Source: Anodontia alba
Taxonomy: Eukaryota; Mollusca; Bivalvia; Lucinida; Lucinidae
Assembly: GCA_964016985.1 (NCBI GenBank)
Contig: OZ024827.1
Location: forward strand, 18,150,874-18,214,873
Direction: 5' to 3'
Length of the DNA: 64,000 nt
Both the position numbers and the translations under genes were made by a program. The notes beneath the pieces were generated by a model, which saw only the letters and a program-made list of their open reading frames with translations, was not told the DNA's origin and searched no databases. The stretch's first letter is position 1. Each line of letters opens with the position of its first letter. This document shows, in pieces, positions 45,518-56,937 of the stretch.

Positions 45518-45838
45518 TACAGTCGACTCCCGTTATCTCGAATTCCAAGGGACTCTCTAAAATACTTCGAGATATCCGTATTTCGACATATCAGATTTGC
45601 AGAATTGAGGAAAAACTAATTCGATTAACCACATTTCACAAATATATGTGTAATTGGACTCTTGAAAGTAGAGATATATTGAAAATATTGTGGAAAAGAG
45701 GAGAAATTGCTCCTTGGGAGCAATTTCTCCTCTTTTCCACAATATTTTTTACATGTTGTTAGATTTTCATGTTTAGGCAGGGACCAGATTTTCACTTCGA
45801 GATAAGCGGTTATTCGACATAAGCGAGAGTCAACTGTA
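45518..45838. mobile_element. Pogo/Tigger-type MITE, family F copy 1
   Basis: The ends are TACAGTCGACTCCCGTTATC and the inverted GCGAGAGTCAACTGTA, with TA at both sides. The middle is a perfect hairpin of AAGAGGAGAAATTGCTCC and GGAGCAATTTCTCCTC. TA flanks and CAGTCGACTC-like ends are what I expect of pogo-related elements. The two overlapping open frames here are palindrome shadows. Confidence 0.8.
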
Positions 45839-46035
45839 TTATCATAATTCGATGAATACAGTTTACTACAGAATATATAATATAATACGGTAGGATAGGT
45901 TACATTATGTGTGTATGAGAGGTATCCTGCACATCTGCTGTGTCTGACCAGGGCCTATGTCTGTATATTCTACAGTATCCAATTCTTCTGTAAACAGATA
46001 TCTAACATCTCGATAATATAGAGGTTTTTTTTGGT

Positions 46036-46178
46036 TGTATTGATCAATTACGGAGAAATAATTCACTAATGTTCTAAGGCTTGCGCGTAAAAAACGAGTG
46101 AGCGAAGCGAACGAGTTTTTTTACAAGCAAACCTTAGAACAAGGGTGAATTATTTCTCCGTCATCGATCAATAAACTG
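46036..46178. mobile_element. Palindromic MITE, GGAGAAATAATTCAC arms
   Basis: TATTGATCAATTACGGAGAA, ATAATTCACTAATGTTCTAAGG and GTAAAAAACGAGTGAGCG are mirrored by GCGAACGAGTTTTTTTAC, CCTTAGAACAAGGGTGAATTAT and TTCTCCGTCATCGATCAATA. The arms are about 68 bp. Confidence 0.85.
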
Positions 46179-46230
46179 TTTATTGCATTGTGTTAGTCAG
46201 GCTAATCCGAACCGTTTCCGTACCCGGTAA

Positions 46231-46300
46231 CATACATACATACATACATATATACATATATACATACATACATACATACATACATACATACATACATACA
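46231..46300. repeat. (CATA)n microsatellite
   Basis: About 17 CATA units with a short ATATACATATA interruption. The open frames through it are not genes. Confidence 0.95.
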
Positions 46301-46354
46301 TTTTTAATTTTAATCGATCGCTTCCATTTTGACATTCTAAAAATAGAACAGAAC

Positions 46355-46480
46355 ATGTCCAGGAAAGGTCATAATCAAAACCACAGCAAGCCAATGACAC
46401 CAAGAGGAAAAGCAAACAAACCAAGGCAGCCAGTACACAAGCCACCAACCAATAAAAAGCAATGCATCCAGCTCCCTCTA
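46355..46480 (-). repeat. Diverged family I-like repeat
   Basis: On the plus strand, CCAGGAAAGGTCATAATCA, CCAAGAGGAAAAGCAAAC and ACCAAGAGG resemble the minus strand of family I (CCAGGGAGTGCCACAATC, CCAAGAGGAAGAGG). The match is weak and may be a distant subfamily. Confidence 0.4.
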
Positions 46481-46589
46481 CTACAACAAGGTGTTTACAG
46501 TGCTAGACATGATCCACTAAGCACAACAATGAGACATAAAACTGAACAAAAGACGAAAAAAAAAAAAAAAAAAAAAAGCCTCGCGTCGC

Positions 46590-46854
46590 CATTATGAAAA
46601 CACCCCTAATCAAATACATTCAAAGTTTCACCTTCAAAAACTGAAAATTTTCAGACAAATAATCTCTGATATTTTTCATATTTCTGCTCAAAACATAGAT
46701 TGCGCCTCCAGGAGGTGGTTCTAATGAGGACACACAATCTATGTTTTTGAGCAGAAAAGAAAAAAAATAATGTATACCCCTGTAAACCCTAGTTTTACTA
46801 TATAATAGTGGGGTTTTAAACGGGTAAAAGTAATACTGAAATGTTTTCGTGATT
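46590..46854 (-). mobile_element. Family A hairpin MITE, copy A18 (diverged)
   Basis: The ends are CATTATGAAAACACCCC and ATGTTTTCGTGAT. The centre is reduced to GCGCCTCCAGGAGGTGGTTC, so the palindrome is short. Confidence 0.85.
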
Positions 46855-47052
46855 GAGGTGCCACAAGTGCACATAAAGAACAAACCGCATCAGAACGACA
46901 GCTTTAAAACGGTCGGAACTAAAATTTATAAGCTAAACCATCCCATATATAAGCCATACAATAATCAGCATTGGTACGCGTTGTCTACAATGCATGCAAA
47001 CATGAGCAGGTACTATACACAGAATGCTCATATAGCGAAAAAAAAATGTATC

Positions 47053-47347
47053 CATTACGAAAACACGCCTATTAAAATATATTGAAAATTTCACCACCAA
47101 AATCAAAAAGTTTCCAGATAAAAATTCTGATATTTTCATATTTCTGCTCCAAAACATAAATTGTGGATACTCGTTAGAACCGCCTCGCCGAGGCGGCTCT
47201 GACTAGTACCCACAATCTATACTTTAGAGCCGAAATAAGAAAAAAATAATGTAAGAAAAAATATTGTATATCCCTGTAAACCCCAGGTTTACTATATAAA
47301 AGTGGGGTTTAAGGGGTTCAAAATTATATAGGTATGTTTTCGTGATG
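47053..47347 (-). mobile_element. Family A hairpin MITE, copy A19
   Basis: Full length, with an extra AATGTAAGAAAAAATATTG near the right hairpin. Its right end abuts family I sequence starting in mid-repeat (TCCCGGTGTTAGTC), so it probably inserted into a family I copy. Confidence 0.9.
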
Positions 47348-47625
47348 TCCCGGTGTTAGTCTGACTCTTTGTTGCTTTGTGAATTATTCTACGAGGCGAT
47401 TTGTTGTATGTCTTTCCATGTGTCATTTTGTTCTTGTGTTTTTCAGTTCTTTTAGTATTGCGATTACCTAGCTTGGGGAAGAGAGAGCTGATCTTAGTGC
47501 TTTTCGTGCGTTTGTTCGATTTGTGCTTGTTTGGATTTGTCGGTTTCCTCTTCCTCTTGGGGTCTGGGAAGGGCTGCGGTTTGTGATTGTTGGCACTCCT
47601 TGGACTTTTCTCTTACCTTTTTTTT
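47345..47625 (+). repeat. Retroelement tail repeat (family I)
   Basis: It matches the 19040-19285 part of the reference copy from TCCCGGTGTTAGTCTGACTC to GGACTTTTCTCTTACC. The upstream part is cut off at the family A MITE. Confidence 0.85.
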
Positions 47626-47874
47626 TATTAACACTATATATTGACCCTTTAAGCGCTAATCACAACTGCAGCAGACGACAATTTTTCCTACGAAAACAAA
47701 TCTGTCATTTGTTGTAAATCGTCTTCTTAGCAGACGATTCACATAAAATGTCAAGATTCTTTTTACTCGGAAAAAATAAAGCAAAAAGAATGTTGTCAGC
47801 TACAATTTTTGTATGTCGCTATAAGGATTAACTATACTAGAGGATTGCTTGAAATAAGCGTAACTGTGCTTTCT

Positions 47875-47909
<35 letters not shown>

Positions 47910-48913
47910 TTTTATCCAAGCACATAATATGCATTCAATGAACGTATTTGCATCAAGGTAGTTTCAATATTTAATTAGTTTAAACATATTTTATTTCATT
48001 TTAATACATGTGATACATATATAAACAGCTCAAGTAAAGGAGGGATTAGAACGAAAGCACGAGTGCTTATAGAGTTCATCTCCCAAGCATGTAATAACTT
48101 GTCGACTTTATGGCGATAACATGTTTTACAACAAATGAAACACAATAAGCATTTAAAATGTAGTAAATAAATTGAAAACGAGAAAGAAAAAAAATAACAT
48201 AATAAATGAAATCAGTTTAGGAAATAAGAAAAAAAAATATATATGTATATAAACCTCGTAGTTAGATGTAAGATGGGTGGCGCCTTAAGGGGGTAATTTG
48301 GATTGCCTTAAATAGCCAGTTAGTGTGGTTATACCGCTACAAGTACATTTTCAGCTCAATTAGGTTGAAACCGTTTAGTTTGTAAAATAAACGCTTGTAC
48401 TTTTTCAAATATTGTTGTATTAATTTCTGGTGACAAAGCTTTATCACCATATAGTAGAAAATTTAGGCTAGGATTCTGGTAATGGGAAACAGCATCCAGA
48501 AGTACAGTTCGATGAAGCTGGTAATTTCTACAATGAAAAAAGAAGTGTTGCGCATCCTCGACACTGCCACAAAGACATAAGGGAGAGTCGGACATATTCT
48601 TTAAGAAGATATCTAATTTTAGAGAGCTACAGTTTGTTCGCAGCCTGGCGTGAAATATTTGAGCTTGTCTGTTTCCAACGTAATAGTATTTTGGAGTTGA
48701 ATCTTTGTCTTTGTTAAGAAAGTACTTAAAAGAATAAGTTGAGTCTGACTGCTTGGCGATAGAAGGTAAACTGTTCCGTGCTCTTACAGCTGAGGGTAAA
48801 AATGAGTTATAAAACAAACTAGATCGAGCTTCAACAGTTCGTAAATCATTAGAATTTCTCAGATTATAACGTGATGCACTGCTGACCGTTTGTGGAACAA
48901 GAGAGGATAAGTA

Positions 48914-48935
48914 GAGCGGAGCGAGAGCGGAGCGA
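48914..48935. repeat. 11-bp tandem duplication causing the LINE frameshift
   Basis: GAGCGGAGCGA occurs twice in direct succession, followed by a third partial GAGCG. Removing one unit would keep the two LINE frames in register across the site. Confidence 0.85.
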
Positions 48936-51591
48936 GAGCGTTTATCGTCTTATAGAATAAAGTCAGTTTATGTTTCCTACGTCTTTCTACTAGAGAATCC
49001 CACCTTATTTCTCTATATAATGCAGCGATTGAGACTAGTTTGGTTGCACCTGTTGCTATTCTATCTGCTTCAATCTGAATTCTTTCAAGTTCCTGTTTTT
49101 CGGATTGCAAGCAATTGTCCCAAATAATGTCACCGTATTCAAGCAGAGGTCTGATAAAAACTAAGTATATTTGTTCCAAGGATTTACGGTCCAACTTGAA
49201 TTTTAAGCGTCTCATGATATTTATTCTAGTCCATGCTTTCTCAGTTATGTAGTTGATATGTTTGTGCCAGGTGCAGTCGTTTGAGAGGTACAGGCCTAAG
49301 TGTTTGTGTGAGTCGACTTCTGTTATCTGGTGATTTTGCATGAAAATGGGTGGATGGTGCGGTCTGTTTAATTTGCGAGAAAACAGCATTGCTTCCGTTT
49401 TAGAAGAGTTAAAGGATACAAGCCAGGTTGTTGCCCATTGCGATATTTTCTGAAGGTCAATGTTAAGTTGACCAGCAGCTGTCACAGGGTTATCGACGAC
49501 AATAAACAGACTAGTATCGTCGGCGAATAATCGAATATTCGAGCCAATTTCGGATACAATATCGTTTATATAAAGCAGGAAAAGTAAAGGGCCCAATATT
49601 GACCCTTGGGGCACACCTGCACGGATAAAAGTCCAGTTCGAATTAACACCAGGAAGAACGACACGCTGTCTTCTGTCAGAGAGATAACTCTTAAACCAAG
49701 TCAGGACGCTTCCTGCGACACCAGCAGTTTTTAGCTTAAGTAGAAGTCCAGCATGCCACACTCTGTCGATTGCCTTGCTGATGTCACAGAATACTGCCCT
49801 GACTTCTTTACCTGAGTCAAGTGCCTGACAAAATGTATTGTAGAGAAATGTAAGCTGATTTACTGTAGAATCTCCGGGTATAAAGCCAGATTGTAGAGAA
49901 GAAAGTAAATTATTGTCTCGTAAATGGTTAAACAGGTATTTAAACATAAGTCTTTCAAATAATTTGTCCTCGGCATTTAAGAGCGATATAGGGCGGTAAT
50001 TAGAGACAATTGATAAATCACCTTTTTTTGGGACTGGACTGACATTAGCTTCCTTATATGAGAAGGGTACAGTGCCCATGCGTATGGACTGGTTAAAAAG
50101 ACATTGGTATGGCTGTGCAAGTTCATTAGATAGTTCACGTAGCAGGCGATTGCTGAGGCCATCAGGACCAGAGGCTTTGCCAGTAGGAAGCAATTTCAAA
50201 ACAGATTCGACTTCTTCGGCCGTAAAGATAATGCTTTCAAGGGGTACAATTGAAGCAGGTGGATGTAAATCTGGAAGAACAGCATTTGCCTCGTTTAAGA
50301 TAGTTTGGCTTTGAAAAAAGTCATTTATAATATTTGCTTTGTCAGTTTCGTCTGTGTATATAATTCCGTTAAGTGAAAGGGGAGGGACTGATGTGGTTGA
50401 GTTTGGACTAATAAAACTTTTAAGCGTAGTCCACCAGTCTTTGGGAGAAAGTGTTGGTGAAGAGAGTTTGGCCGCAATGGTGTCATAAAAAGACTTTTTG
50501 GAACTTCTAATTTCACTTATGGTTTTGTTACGCAGCGTTTTAAATTTAATCCAATCGTTAGCTACGTTTGTTCTTTTAGCTCTCTTATAAGCTCTTTTTC
50601 GTTTCCTGATGTATCTTTTTATTTTCGAATTAATCCAAGCGGGTTCAACTGGTCTTACTCTGACGTGTTTATTAGGGATGCATTCGGTAGCAAGAGACAT
50701 TACGGTAGAGTGAATATTATTGGCATAGGTGTCAATATTGTTATCTTGAAGAGAGTTCCAGTCGACAGCATTTACTTTATTACGAAGTACATTGAAATCA
50801 CATCTGTCATAATACCATATACGTTGTGTAAATGAGCTGACCTTAGGTTTGGAGAATTTGAAGATACCATATATTGGACAGTGATATCTCAGATCTTGGT
50901 TGAGAAATGCATCGGCAACACCACTGTGAATTAAGTGGCCCTTGTTACTGACAAATAATAGATCTATTACTGACGATGAATGTTCTGTATAATGTGTAGG
51001 TTCATCAATACATTGGTAAAGAGAAAAATGGGTACAAATTGAATGGATTTTTCTGAAAGTCTGTTGATTTAATAGATTGAGGTTAAAATCACCAGTAATT
51101 ATTAGTTCAGGAATACCTGTATCGATTGCAAGTGAAATTGAGTCTTCAATGTGTGCAAGATAAGCAGCATCAGAATTTGGGGGACGATAGAATAGTCCAA
51201 GCAATAAGCGTTTATGACTGTTAGCTAACTCGATCCAAATATTCTCAATGTTTAGGAGTTCTAGGTCATCCCGCCGCTTATAGTGTAAACCCTCCTTAAC
51301 ATATAACATGACACCACCATGAGTGTCTGAGTCTCGATCTTTCCGCTCAGGTCTGTAGTAAGATTGTAGAATTAAATCATCAGTATCTATGGTTGGGCCG
51401 AGCCATGTTTCTGTGAACGCTAGGATATCAAATTCAAATAGTTCCGCATGGAGGATTTCCAGCTTAGAGAAGATACTTTGAACATTGTAATGCACGATTG
51501 ACAGGTTGTGAACTAGACTAAGAGAATTGAAAGCAGTATTTGACATATCTGAGGAAGAGTTGGAGAGATTACTAGATGGTGTCATTGGTAG

Positions 51592-51618
51592 AGGACCTGG
51601 ATTAGGATGGATGTCACC
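51592..51618 (-). other. 2A-like motif in the LINE leader
   Basis: It encodes GDIHPNPGP directly after a hydrophobic stretch. Viral and retrotransposon 2A peptides end in D-x-E-x-N-P-G-P and make the ribosome skip the final Gly-Pro bond. Here His replaces the Glu, so skipping may be weak or absent. Confidence 0.6.
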
Positions 51619-51860
51619 CGAGCACAGTAAGAGATTGTAGAGCCAAAGGGCGATAATCCAAAATGACAGACAGTGGACAAGAATCAACGAGAATTCTGAA
51701 TTTTTGTTGACTCGAGCTCCAGGTGTTGCTTTTTTATAATTTCCACAAATGTTATTGGTTAATAAGGTACTATGCTGCATAGACTTCAGCAATGAATATG
51801 TATATATATAAAGCGTTGCTGTAGTGAGAAAATTGCAAGGAGATGAAGCAGAAACTTAAA

Positions 51861-52240
51861 TCTATACCTGCAACGGTATGTTGACATCACGGCATGACTT
51901 GCTTCATTTGAGTCTATCATGTAATTGTTGTAAGAGAGAGTAAAAATAAAGCAAGTGCCATGATGCCGACATTATATTTCATAGTGAAGGCTAAACAGTC
52001 TGAATTGACCACCCACTGCGCCAGCGACCCATCCCCTTTTCCCCTTAAGTAAAATAAACAAACTAAAAGAAAGACAATTTGGAAAATCATTAAAAAGGTA
52101 GAAAGGTGGAGATCTAGTATGGTTACTGTAGGCAAAATGTAAAGATGTAGCTGACTAGTTACTTACTCAGTATTGACTAGTGCTTTAAGACAACGAATAT
52201 ACATTCATGTCATTATTACGGTTATAAGTAAGATAATTTA
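51861..52240. other. Stretch between LINE and tandem array
   Basis: A minus-strand frame of 72 codons with a hydrophobic segment (FLMIFQIVFLLVCLFYLRG) is present, but it has no splice or family support. It may be part of the LINE 5' region or unrelated. Confidence 0.3.
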
Positions 52241-53220
52241 TAATAATGATTGAGCGACGCCGCTCACATCCTATAAACAGATATGAGCATCTCTACCACC
52301 ACTGGTAGACTGACATGAATACTGTTAAATGCCAGCAGAAGTTTAACTCATTACTGGCTACTTGACCAGACACGAGTAGCACCGCTCACCTCTGATGAGC
52401 AGATGTAAGCAAAGCTACTTACCTTTAATTCTAATTATCTCCGGTACACGGACATCGTAATATTGCATAAACAGTCGTGAGTAACACTGGTTCCTTCCGA
52501 TGAGCATACAAGAGCAACGCTACCTGCCTCCGGTAGTTAGACGTAAAATGGTACATTTACCAGTATGTAAGCACATTACTATTAAATGCGCAGACATGAG
52601 AAGTGCCGCTCATACGTATATGGTGAGCAGACATGAACAACGCTGCTTACGCAGTGGGTAGATAAGAGTAATGGTGCATATCAGTAGTGGATAAACGCAT
52701 CACCAGTTACATAAGTAAGCATAAGTAGCGCTGCAGCGTTACTTATCTCTTGTAGGAACTCATAAATAAAGTTTCATATCGGTGGTAGATAGATGCATCA
52801 CTAAAAACATGAACAGAGGTTAGTAGCGCCGCCCACATCTGATATACAGACATGAACAACGCTTCTAACCTCCGGTAGTCAGATATATACAGTGTTACTA
52901 ATCACCAGCAGATAAACGTACCAATCATTATATGAACAGACATGTTAACACCAGAAAACATAGATACTGTTACATATCAGCCAGGGTTCATGAACCGGTG
53001 CAGGCATGAGTATTTCACCGCTCATGTCTGTTCAAAAGTGGTATTTACCCTTGCTAGGCATGAAGGATGTTACGAAGCAGCAGTAAATAAACGCGTCACT
53101 GATTTTGAGAGCAGACATGACCAGCGCTGTTAAAATCTATTGAACTGACATAAGCAGTGCTAATTACCTCCGGAAGACATACATATAACATTACATATCA
53201 GTAGTGAATATTTAATTTAT
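52240..53220. repeat. Degenerate tandem array, CAGACATGA/CTCCGGTAGT units
   Basis: Words recur in the same order: GAGCAGACATGAACAACGCT, CTTACCTCCGGTAGT, CAGACATATA, TGTTACATATCAGTAGTGG and GATAAACGCATCAC. CAGACATGA-type words are at about 52310, 52597, 52630, 52850, 52935 and 53112; TAAACG-CATCAC-type words at about 52690, 52790, 52912 and 53086. Spacing varies from about 35 to 180 bases, so units have been lost or fused. No open frame runs through it. Confidence 0.6.
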
Positions 53221-53382
53221 CATGTGGCACGCCTCTTATGCAAACAGAGCGTATTAATTCTGCTCTAAATATAAAATAAGATGACATTGAAGTGCCACTA
53301 TCACAGAACATAGTTTACCGGTGACACCAAAATGTATGACACAAATGCAGTCATAACAAAGCAATTAACAACACAACAACCA

Positions 53383-53614
53383 GGGCCCAGTTGTTGAAAG
53401 CATCGTTAGCTGAACGAGTTCATTAGTGATCAAAATGTTAACTGTTCTAGTAAGTACAATAATTGATTTACAGGTATTTTTGATGAAAAAAAAAATGGGA
53501 GTAGCTTTTGCATTTAAAGCTACTCACATTTTTTTCAGCAAAAATAATAGCGTATATTCAGAGTTTTAACGACATGTTAACTAACCACATCATTATTTTT
53601 GAGCAACTGGGCCC
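53383..53614. mobile_element. Family B palindromic MITE, copy B6
   Basis: The ends are GGGCCCAGTTGTTGAAAGC and TTTTGAGCAACTGGGCCC. The core GGGAGTAGCTTTTGCA pairs with AAAGCTACTCACA. Confidence 0.85.
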
Positions 53615-53679
53615 CTTTCACTCTACCAGACAGAACCCGCACAACATAATATGACATTAACCCTTGTCATGCTGAAAAC

Positions 53680-53785
53680 AACAACAACAACAAAACAACA
53701 AAAAATAAATAAATAAAATAAAATAAATATAAAAATAAAACATAAAAAAAATAAATAAAAAAAAAAATAAAATAAAAAACGTTCA
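53680..53785. repeat. A-rich (AAATA)n simple sequence
   Basis: An ACAACAACA stretch grades into AAATAAATAAA and AAAATAAA runs, placed between two family B copies. Confidence 0.85.
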
Positions 53786-53793
53786 GCCAATCC

Positions 53794-54017
53794 GGGCCCA
53801 GTTGTTCAAAGCGTCGTTAGCTTAACGAGCTCGTTAAAGGTCGTTTCGTTAACTGTTTTAGCGGATTCAATATACAATATTCTGATATTTGTTTGCTACA
53901 CTGCAAAAGCTACTGATATTTTTTCAGCAAAAAGTTCCAGCATATTTGCGTATCACTCGAAGAAAATTTTAACGAATCGTTAACTAACGACATCGTTAGC
54001 TTGGAATAACTGGACCC
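53794..54017. mobile_element. Family B palindromic MITE, copy B7
   Basis: It runs from GGGCCCAGTTGTTCAAAGCG to TTGGAATAACTGGACCCC. The central stem is short: one GAGTAGCTTTTGCA arm is largely missing, leaving CTGCAAAAGCTACTGATATT. Confidence 0.85.
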
Positions 54018-54029
54018 CGATAATTTGAT

Positions 54030-54160
54030 CAAGGTCGTTGGTACAACTTCACATGCTTAATGACAAACAATGCAGATGCAGAGAAGCCAACTGACCCTAC
54101 ATTGTGTGTAAAGGCAGGGCATACCCGGGATTAGCAGGTCCAGGGTAAAACAGAAATAAA
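54030..54160. mobile_element. Family C2 MITE, decayed
   Basis: CTTAATGACAAACAATGCAGAT and GAGAAGCCAACTGACCCTAC, then AAAGGCAGGGCATACCCGGG. The stem is truncated. Confidence 0.5.
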
Positions 54161-54409
54161 GTCTAGCGGTGAAATCCCCCACAACCCCGCAAAGCACGAA
54201 CAACACGAATTACTGCCTTAGAACGTCAAGTAATAAAATCACAGGGATGGAGTTGGGCGGAAGTGGGTGGTTGTCGGGAAGTGGGGTTAAATCGGTTTTA
54301 TAGGACCGTCGCAACTTATCTCCCTAAACTCAAATGTTGTAAAACAAAATAAAAAGAAAGAAATAAAGAAACGTTTCTACGGCACAGTTTTCATTACAGA
54401 AAAAACAAA

Positions 54410-54464
54410 CAACAAAAATAAAATGAAACAAAAAAAAAATAAAATAAAAAAAATAAAACAAAAA

Positions 54465-54495
<31 letters not shown>

Positions 54496-54515
54496 AATAA
54501 AAAAATAAAAAGAAA
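54410..54515. repeat. (AAATA)n simple repeat
   Basis: AAAATAAAAT blocks followed by about nine AAAT units. The minus-strand open frame (FLFYLFIYLF repeats) is low complexity. Confidence 0.9.
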
Positions 54516-54519
54516 ACTG

Positions 54520-55790
54520 TCTACCACATTGAATCATTCTGGTATAAATAAACATAGAAGAGGGCTTCTGCATAACATTTCAGTCACCCAGTACAAAGGC
54601 TGAAGAAAACCACTAGTAGTAATACATCATATAGGTCGGTTTCTGAAGTCTGAGACCCGACCAAACGTTGAGCAATTAAATAGGACATCATAGTTATTAA
54701 CAATAATTTGGTTAAGATCTAAACATGCAGTCTGTCGCTCTAATCCATGTACATGTAAAACACCATTTCCTTTATACATTGTACGTGTAGTCAATAATTT
54801 GAAATTTTGCTGAACTTTTTATTTCCTAACAATTTTCCTATATTTATAGGTTAGGTCACCAAAAAACTCGTGTTCCGAGTTTTTGATTTTAAGACAAAAT
54901 TAAATAGCACCTCCAGTTCATAGGAATTATTAAGTTTGACAGGAATTTCAAAATTCGTGTTTCACATGTGTAGACATTTTTCACGGTTTTGACAGTTGAG
55001 TTGTGCTAAAGTTGCCTGGCTTATAATTATGTGCATTTTAAATGGAAGTTTCCGTTTCTAGAACAGATACGTGATGATCTTGTTGTACTAAAAAGGCTAT
55101 TTATCTTAAATGTATTGAAGATAATTATGTGTCAGTCAACATTATAATTTGTTAACTTGTGATACTACCCATACTCCCAGTGGCGTTACTGCCTTACAGT
55201 AACACATTGTAGACACGCTCTGTGACAGTAATTTATTTCACAATCAAGATCACGGCTAATGGAGCAGGTGGTCGCTTTCGTCCTCCAAAGTGAGGAAGAT
55301 TTCCAAGACCGTCTAAGTAAAAAACAGTTGGTATTGGTACCCCTTCAAAAACTATATACTATTTTCCATAAAAAATTAGATGAAAACAATGTTTTCACGT
55401 GTTCATTATTTCATTTTAATTTTATTTCGTTATAGATATTCTCGTAATTATATAAAAATGACAACATTATGTGGTAATCTGTATTGTTTGAATATTTTGT
55501 ACTGCATATTACAACATATGTTTTACGAAACAACGCTATGTTTTTTGCGGAACTGAAGTTAAAGAGCTTGATATCTGTATTGTTTTATCGCCATACGCAC
55601 GATCAAAAATCAAAAGCGGAACACTGACATCATTTGTCAATCCAAAGAGGCTACCAGGGGAACGAATGCTAAGTGTCGGCGAGAAAATCCTGCAAGTGTC
55701 CCAATACCCCAAGTAATTTAAGCGGTCTCATCTATTGTGATACATTTGTTGTGGCTCAGCTCTGTTAAATGGTTTGTCTCTTCGTCAGTA
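54520..55790. other. No gene or repeat recognised
   Basis: About 1.3 kb of AT-rich, apparently unique DNA without splice-supported exons. It is the longest stretch free of recognised repeats in the right half. Confidence 0.5.
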
Positions 55791-55810
55791 TCAAGTCTTA
55801 GCCGGTGTAA

Positions 55811-56275
55811 CAGTTTATCCTGCCCCACCCCCACACCACACGGGCAGCTTGTCCCCCGGGGGCAAGATAACCCGGGGTATCTTGCCCCCCAACCCGGGGA
55901 AGCTTCCCCCCGCCCCCACCCCCACCCCCTGTCCAGGAAAACCTCGCAAACTCAGTTTAAAATAATATTTATTTTTTATAACAAATTTATAACGCTCAAT
56001 TATCAGAACAGTACTAATGTATGTTTTTCATTATTATTTTTTTTCTTTCTGCATTAAGTTCTGTCAGGTGTTCTCGGGGGTGGGGTGGGGGGCAAGTTCC
56101 TCAGGCCAGGGTATCTTCACCCCCTGGGGGGAGGGGGGCAAGTTGCCCAGAGTGAGGGGAATACCCCGGGGTATCTTCACCCCGGAGGGGAGACAAAACT
56201 GCACAAAGGCAGCTTCACTCCCCATGTGGGGAGGGGGAGGGGCAAGCTACCCAGTATTCAAGATAAACCGGTACA
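55811..56275. repeat. GC-rich GGGGTATCTTGCCCC repeat cluster
   Basis: CCCGGGGGCAAGATAACCCG, GGGGTATCTTGCCCCCC, GGGTATCTTCACCCCC and GGGGTATCTTCACCCCGG recur in both orientations around an AT-rich core. The ends are C-rich on the left and G-rich on the right, so the whole can fold back. It stands out sharply in composition from its flanks. The overlapping open frames are repeat shadows. Confidence 0.7.
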
Positions 56276-56279
56276 CCGG

Positions 56280-56937
56280 TTCGGTATGTTTATTTGTACA
56301 CATTGTAGCTTGGTACACGCGAGGGTACACGTACATTTTTATATCTTAGTTTTGAGAAAGGGATAACCATTCGGTCCACTTGTTCATAAAAATTGTGTAT
56401 ATGTATTTCAAAGCAAGGTTGAGCATGTGTGCTAGACATTTTTCTTCCCGTTATGGTGACTGAGTACCGATGAAAACCCCGTGTCTTTTAATTGCTTTTT
56501 AACCTATTTTGCTCGGTCAAGTTTTCCCTTCAGTGGCCCATGTGACGTCACTTATTCCAGCAAATAGATATTATGACGACAAAATGGTCTGCGACAATGA
56601 AATAACTCTTTGAAGTGCACGAAAAAACCTACTGGTATAGCGTATAAAAACATAGCGTGATAAAAATTCGACTCAGTAAAGAAAATGTCATTACACGATC
56701 AAATATTTCGTGAACAATATACAGATATGTAGCGAATACGATATGTTATAACAGACTTATCACGATTTGTCGACAAAATTTTGTCGCCATATCATGTTAT
56801 TATTATGTTTCTCTACATAAATTTAAATTGTGAAAAATATATAAAGAGGGTACCAATACGCTTCCATAAAATACCGCCTATAACCATCAAATAGAATAAT
56901 TGTTTGTTAGGGCGTATTGCGGGTAGAAGTGGGGCTA
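56280..56937. other. No gene seen
   Basis: Unassigned AT-rich DNA between the GC-rich cluster and a family A copy. Nothing repetitive or coding was recognised. Confidence 0.5.

Larger units (their letters stand above)
48356..51792 (-). pseudogene. LINE polyprotein: 2A-like leader, APE endonuclease, reverse transcriptase; one frameshift
   Basis: The first 977 residues (51792-48859) hold a hydrophobic leader and GDIHPNPGP (residues 59-67), then an APE endonuclease: HYNVQSI, FTETWL, GLFYRPPNSD, ITGDFNLN, SVIDLLF, and LRYHCP with the late histidine. A basic linker (KRYIRKRKRAYKRAKR) follows. The reverse transcriptase shows GKASGPDGL, NYRPISLL, LQSGFIPGDS, DISKAIDRVWH, GVPQGSILGPLLF and FADDTSLF. 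A thumb with HLGLYLSND and PLLEYGDIIWD follows. The frame is lost at an 11-bp tandem duplication (48914-48935), and the last 154 residues, including the CLCGSVEDAQHFFFHC knuckle, lie in another frame. It copies RNA into genomic DNA by target-primed reverse transcription. DISKAI replaces the usual DISKAF. Confidence 0.85.
47877..51860 (-). mobile_element. APE-type LINE, nearly full length
   Basis: On the minus strand the element runs from a short 5' leader through a protein frame of about 1,140 codons and a 3' untranslated region of about 450 bp to a poly(A) of about 30 bases (seen as T at 47877-47908). The exact 5' boundary and target-site duplication were not resolved. Structure (APE endonuclease, reverse transcriptase, C-terminal Cys/His segment, no RNase H) fits the Jockey/CR1/L2 side of LINE phylogeny. 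It is by far the youngest-looking LINE here. Confidence 0.8.

Noticed and set aside
45505..45762. Two overlapping 61- to 85-codon frames on opposite strands with similar peptides
   Set aside because: They are created by the perfect hairpin in the family F element.
46190..46597. 135-codon plus-strand frame
   Set aside because: The first third is the CATA microsatellite and the last part a poly(A); the middle resembles a diverged repeat.
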